The translations under genes were made by a program, and so were the position numbers. The notes beneath the pieces were generated by a model, which was given only the letters and a program-made list of their open reading frames with translations, ran no database searches and was not told the origin of the DNA. From Paludibacteraceae bacterium (lineage in GTDB: Bacteria; Bacteroidota; Bacteroidia; Bacteroidales; Paludibacteraceae), in assembly GCA_017444065.1 (NCBI GenBank), contig JAFSXJ010000074.1:1-64000 (forward strand): a stretch of DNA of 64,000 nt, read 5' to 3'. Shown here piece after piece: positions 60,240 to 64,000 of the stretch (position 1 is the stretch's first letter; each line of letters starts with the position of its first letter).

Positions 60240-62855
60240 ATGAAAAGATTCATTCGCAACACAGCATTAGCTATAGCCCTCCTTGCGGGCAGCATAACCG
60301 TATCGGCGCAAGAGGTGAACACCTTGTACTTCCTCGAGAACTCGCCGCAACGCAGCTTCTTCAACCCCGCCCTGATGCCGGTCAGCAGCGGTTACATCGT
60401 GTTCACTCCGCTGGGTTACACCAGTCTGTGGGCAGGTAACAACGCACTGTCGATGAGCGACCTGGTTTATACCAAGAACGGACAGACCATCACCGCACTG
60501 AACCAAGGCGAGACGGAGAAGTTCCTCAAGAAATTCCACAACAACAACCTGATAAGTGCAGACCTGACGACCACCATCTTAGGATTCGGCGCGCGCACAA
60601 AGAAAGGCGGATACTTCCACGGAGGCATCTACCTGCGTGTGGACGCGGGCCTGAACATCCCCAAGAAGCTGACGAGCGCCATGATTATGCCCGACGGCAT
60701 AGGTCTGGACATGTCCAAGCTGAACATTTCAGGTCTGAACTTCGGCATGCAGGCCTACACGGAGATCATGGGCGGCTACACCCGTCCGCTGAACGACCAA
60801 TGGACCATCGGCGGCAAGCTGAAGATTCTGCTCGGTCTGGCCAACGCAAGTGTGAAAGTGGACAAGTTGAGCATCACTCCCGACCAGAACGACCCGACCG
60901 CTCCGGCAAGGCTGAACTTGGCCGGTAACCTGAACGTTGCTACACCGGGATTCATTGATCCGACAAAGATTCTGCCGGCGGAAGGCGAAGGCATGTTCGA
61001 GAACATCGACAAGCGCATCAACAACATGATGCCTTCGGACTTCAGCAAGATTCCCATAGGCGACCTGCTCAAGCCTGCCGGCATCGGTGCTGCCATTGAC
61101 TTCGGTTTCACATGGAAACCCATCAAATACCTGCAGGTATCCGCAGCCATCAACGACCTCGGCTTCATCTACTGGATGAACGGCGTGAAAGGTACGGTGA
61201 CGGGCGACATGGAGTTTGACGGACTCGGTGAGATTCAGGTCAAAGAGAAAGACGGCAAGATTGATACCGAAGGCATGAAACAGCAGGTACAGGATCACCT
61301 CCAAGGCTACCTCGACCAGATTCAGGGCGAAGGCAAGGCCGGCGGTTACGCACGTATGACGCGCGCACACCTTAATGTAGGTATCGACGGTCTGTTCTGG
61401 GAGAACAGAGTCGGCCTGGGTATCCTGTCACAAACCAAGCTGTACAACAGCAAGATTTACGAGGAGCTGACCCTGGGCGGCTTCTTCCGTCCGGTGAACT
61501 GGTTCAACCTCGCCGTCAGCTACTCGCTCATCAACGGTCACGGCGGCACGATAGGTGCAGCGTTAGGCTTCGCGCCCTACGACGGAATCATGCTGACCCT
61601 GGCTACCGACTACATCCCGTGCAGCTTTGCCGACATGAGCCCGCTCACAAAATCAGACAAACCGCAGTACTATCTGCCCTACAAGAACCCGGGCGTGAAT
61701 GTAGCCCTTGGCTTTGCCATTGTCTGGGGCACGAACAAGAAGTATGACTCCGACAAGGACGGTGTGCTCGACAAGCTCGACGTCTGCCCGAAGACCCCGC
61801 GTAACATCCGCGTGGATGCCTTGGGTTGCCCGCTTGATACGGACGGTGACGGCATACCAGACTACATCGACGAGTGCCCGAACACCGTGGCAGCCGCCTA
61901 TGGTACAGTGGATGCCTCGGGTTGCGAGCGCGACGGTGACCTGGACGGCGTGCCCGACTACCTCGACCTCTGCCCGGATACGCCGGAAGAGGCCCGTACA
62001 GCAGTTGATGAGAACGGCTGTACGCGTGATACGGACAAGGACGGTGTGCCTGACTACCGTGACGACTGCCCGAACACCCTGCCCGAAGCAGCAGACTTTG
62101 TTGACGAGCACGGCTGCGACAAGGACAGCGACGGTGACGGCGTGCCCGACTATCTCGACAAGTGCCCGAACACGCCCGAGGAGGCATACAACTTCATCAA
62201 CGAACAAGGTTGTCCGCTTGATACGGATGAGGACGGTGTACCCGACTACATGGACAAGTGCCCGCGTACCGCTTATGCTGCACGCCAGCATGTGGACAGC
62301 TGCGGTTGCGACAAGGACAGCGACAAGGACGGTGTGCCCGACTACCTGGACGAGTGCCCGTATGTGCCCGGCGTGAAGGAGAACAAGGGCTGCCCGCAAG
62401 TGAAACGTGCGGTAAGCAACATCCTCAAGAAGGCCATGACAGGTATCCAGTTCGAGACCGGCAAGGCTACTATCCTCAAGAAGTCGTACCCGATACTGGA
62501 CGAGGTGGCTAAGGTCTTCCTCGACAATCCTGACTACATCATCGAAGTACAAGGTCACACCGACAATGTCGGTAACGCCGAGGCGAACAGGAAACTGTCC
62601 GACAAGCGTGCACACGCCGTCCGCGACTACATCGTCAAGAAGGGCGTTGAGGCTAACCGCATCACAGCCAACGGTTACGGAGACACCGCGCCTATCGCTG
62701 ACAACAAGACGAAGGCCGGACGCGCCAAGAACCGCCGCGTAGAGTTCAAGATCACCTTCGAGGAGATCCACTACGAGGTAATCAACGACCATAACCCGGG
62801 TGCAGATGAGCCGGCAGCGCAACCCGCTGCCGAGCCCACTGCTCCGCAGAACTAA
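60240..62855 (+). CDS. DUF5723-type outer-membrane protein with TSP3 repeats and OmpA domain
   Basis: An 871-residue protein. Signal peptide 1-23 (cleavage near VSA-Q). Residues about 25-495 form a beta-barrel-like part of the DUF5723 type (NTLYFLENSPQRSFFNPALM, LGFGARTKKGGYFHGGIYL, GFTWKPIKYLQVSAAINDLG). Residues about 503-717 hold seven thrombospondin type 3 repeats (pattern D.D.DGVPDY.D.CP.TP) that bind calcium. Residues about 722-844 are an OmpA C-terminal domain (GIQFETGKATI, VQGHTDNVGNAEANRKLSDK, RITANGYGDTAPIADN) that binds peptidoglycan. The last part is Ala/Pro-rich. It links the outer membrane to the wall. Confidence 0.92.
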   Translation: MKRFIRNTALAIALLAGSITVSAQEVNTLYFLENSPQRSFFNPALMPVSSGYIVFTPLGYTSLWAGNNALSMSDLVYTKNGQTITALNQGETEKFLKKFHNNNLISADLTTTILGFGARTKKGGYFHGGIYLRVDAGLNIPKKLTSAMIMPDGIGLDMSKLNISGLNFGMQAYTEIMGGYTRPLNDQWTIGGKLKILLGLANASVKVDKLSITPDQNDPTAPARLNLAGNLNVATPGFIDPTKILPAEGEGMFENIDKRINNMMPSDFSKIPIGDLLKPAGIGAAIDFGFTWKPIKYLQVSAAINDLGFIYWMNGVKGTVTGDMEFDGLGEIQVKEKDGKIDTEGMKQQVQDHLQGYLDQIQGEGKAGGYARMTRAHLNVGIDGLFWENRVGLGILSQTKLYNSKIYEELTLGGFFRPVNWFNLAVSYSLINGHGGTIGAALGFAPYDGIMLTLATDYIPCSFADMSPLTKSDKPQYYLPYKNPGVNVALGFAIVWGTNKKYDSDKDGVLDKLDVCPKTPRNIRVDALGCPLDTDGDGIPDYIDECPNTVAAAYGTVDASGCERDGDLDGVPDYLDLCPDTPEEARTAVDENGCTRDTDKDGVPDYRDDCPNTLPEAADFVDEHGCDKDSDGDGVPDYLDKCPNTPEEAYNFINEQGCPLDTDEDGVPDYMDKCPRTAYAARQHVDSCGCDKDSDKDGVPDYLDECPYVPGVKENKGCPQVKRAVSNILKKAMTGIQFETGKATILKKSYPILDEVAKVFLDNPDYIIEVQGHTDNVGNAEANRKLSDKRAHAVRDYIVKKGVEANRITANGYGDTAPIADNKTKAGRAKNRRVEFKITFEEIHYEVINDHNPGADEPAAQPAAEPTAPQN

Positions 62856-62878
62856 GACAAACATAAACAATTTATCAT

Positions 62879-63598
62879 ATGGGAAGAGCATTTGAATATC
62901 GCAAAGCGACCAAACTCAAACGTTGGGGTCACATGGCCCGTACATTCACCAAGTTAGGAAAAGAAATCACCAATGCAGCCCGTGAGGGCGGTCCGGATCC
63001 GGACAGCAACCCGCGTCTGCGTACACTCATCCAGCAGTGCAAGAAGGAGAACATGCCGAAGGACAACATCGACCGCGCAATCAAGAAGGCGACCGACAAG
63101 TCGTATGAGGGCTACAAGGAGATCAACTACGAAGGCTACGGCCCGCACGGCATAGCAATCTTCGTGGAGACGGCTACGGACAACAACATGCGTACCGTGG
63201 CAAACATCCGCTCGTACTTCACCAAGCACGGCGGCACGCTCGGCACACAGGGCTCGCTGCAGTTCCTGTTCGACCGCAAGGCATGCTTCACCGTCACGAT
63301 GAAGGAAGGTATCGACCTGGACGAGCTGGAGCTCGAACTGATTGACTTCGGCGTGGAGGAGCTCGGCGTGGACGAGGAGGAGAACACCATCGTCCTCTAT
63401 GCCGCTTTCGACCAGGCGAACGCACTGCAGAAGTACCTTGAGGACAACGGCTTCGAGATCCAGTCCTGCGAGTTTGTCCGCATACCGAACGACACCAAGA
63501 CCCTCACCGACGAGCAGCGTGAGTCCGTACAGAAACTCATCGACCGCATCGAGGAGGACGAGGACGTTCAGAACGTATTCACCAACATGGCGGACTGA
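62879..63598 (+). CDS. YebC/PmpR-family regulator
   Basis: A 239-residue protein of the YebC/TACO1 family (MGRAFEYRKATKLKRWG, FTKLGKEITNAAREGG, NPRLRTLIQQCKKENMPKDN, YEGYGPHGIAIFVE, TDNNMRTVANIRSYFTKHGG). Members act as transcriptional regulators or aid translation of difficult (proline-rich) stretches. Length is normal. The start with GRAFEYRKA is typical. Confidence 0.95.
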   Translation: MGRAFEYRKATKLKRWGHMARTFTKLGKEITNAAREGGPDPDSNPRLRTLIQQCKKENMPKDNIDRAIKKATDKSYEGYKEINYEGYGPHGIAIFVETATDNNMRTVANIRSYFTKHGGTLGTQGSLQFLFDRKACFTVTMKEGIDLDELELELIDFGVEELGVDEEENTIVLYAAFDQANALQKYLEDNGFEIQSCEFVRIPNDTKTLTDEQRESVQKLIDRIEEDEDVQNVFTNMAD

Positions 63599-63609
63599 CG
63601 CGTTCGGCA

Positions 63610-63654
63610 AACTGCGCTAACAGATGTCGCCCTGCGACATCTGTTAGCGCAGTT
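63610..63654 (+). terminator. Long perfect inverted repeat after the YebC-family gene
   Basis: 21-nt arms at 63610-63630 and 63634-63654 are perfectly complementary around CCT. No T-run follows, so it may terminate by stem strength alone, protect the 3' end, or be a repeat element. It falls between two genes on the same strand. Confidence 0.6.
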
Positions 63655-63718
63655 GCCTCCGCTCTCCCCACCACAACCCTTACTGGTTGCGTCGGGGGCC
63701 CCAATCAAGTATCGAACT

Positions 63719-64000
63719 ATGCTAATAGCTGATTACTTTCAACTAAGTGAGCGTCAGGCTGAGCAGTTTGCTCAGCTTGACGCGCTTTACAGAGACTGGA
63801 ACGCGAAGATCAATGTCATATCAAGGAAGGACATCGACAACCTGTACGAGCACCATGTGCTGCACTCACTCGCCATCGCCAAGCTGCTGAAGTTCACGCC
63901 CGGCACGACAATCATGGACATCGGTACGGGCGGAGGCTTTCCGGGCATACCGCTGGCGATACTTTTTCCCGAATGCCGGTTTGTGCTTGTGGACAGCATC
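63719..64000 (+). CDS. rsmG: 16S rRNA (guanine527-N7)-methyltransferase RsmG (partial)
   Basis: The first 94 codons from ATG 63719. Features: LDALYRDWNAKINVISRKDI, then LYEHHVLHSLAIAKLL and the SAM-binding loop MDIGTGGGFPGIPLAILFP, closing with FVLVDS before the window ends. It methylates G527 of 16S rRNA. The C-terminus is outside the window. Confidence 0.95.
   Translation, partial: MLIADYFQLSERQAEQFAQLDALYRDWNAKINVISRKDIDNLYEHHVLHSLAIAKLLKFTPGTTIMDIGTGGGFPGIPLAILFPECRFVLVDSI

Overview
The window looks like a Bacteroidales genome segment, probably from a gut or rumen lineage (Paludibacteraceae is a guess from protein style only). Evidence: promoters of the Bacteroidetes type (TTG, about 20 nt, TAnnTTTG), typical families (DUF4954, GSCFA, DUF5103/T9SS plug, DUF5723-OmpA, PCMD), very large secreted proteins with type IX (T9SS) style C-termini, and few Shine-Dalgarno sites.

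Layout. (1) 1-20.3 kb, minus strand: two giant surface proteins. The first runs off the left edge (PCMD-like N-domain plus at least 13 cadherin-like sandwiches). The second has 5,254 residues: an IgGFc-binding-like head, about 21 Ig/PKD-like units, about 40 Cys-paired CDSV repeats and a T9SS tail. (2) 20.5-25.6 kb, minus: an S9 peptidase lipoprotein, RecG and TonB. (3) 25.6-26.5 kb: no protein gene, but a highly structured stretch that may be an RNA gene. (4) 26.5-35.9 kb, plus: a UDP-sugar dehydrogenase (WbpB/WlbA type), two capsule-export lipoproteins, a BY-kinase, then PrfA, RsmE, a PAP2 phosphatase and a LolC/E-type permease. (5) 35.9-44.0 kb, minus: DUF4954, GalM, GalK, a UshA-like nucleotidase, a GSCFA protein and the T9SS plug protein. 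(6) 44.1-58.4 kb: an accessory island starting at tRNA-Thr(CGT), whose 3' end is duplicated. (7) 58.4-64 kb, plus: a large lipoprotein, an OmpA/TSP3 protein, a YebC-family regulator and the start of RsmG.

The island is the most unusual part. It holds an Abi/HEPN gene, a KilA-N gene, a RelE/ParE-type toxin-antitoxin pair, an ORF6N gene, a four-helix-bundle gene and a HigB-like toxin. In the gaps between these genes lie three stubs of one secreted-protein signal peptide (ending LTLGVGQ-M/I-W), each stopped at the cleavage site, plus one stub of only the MKNF start. Three copies of a promoter-leader cassette precede the genes. In the last unit the HigA-like antitoxin has no stop: its C-terminal strand (GMGKKVAIS) continues in frame into the same kind of signal peptide and a 2,400-residue surface protein. 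My inference is that the ancestral unit was promoter, toxin-antitoxin or Abi gene, then giant exported protein, and that several giant bodies were lost, leaving signal-peptide stubs.

Another lineage feature is that many intergenic gaps contain a short iterated word private to that gap, notably CTAG-N4 arrays on both sides of the four-helix-bundle gene.
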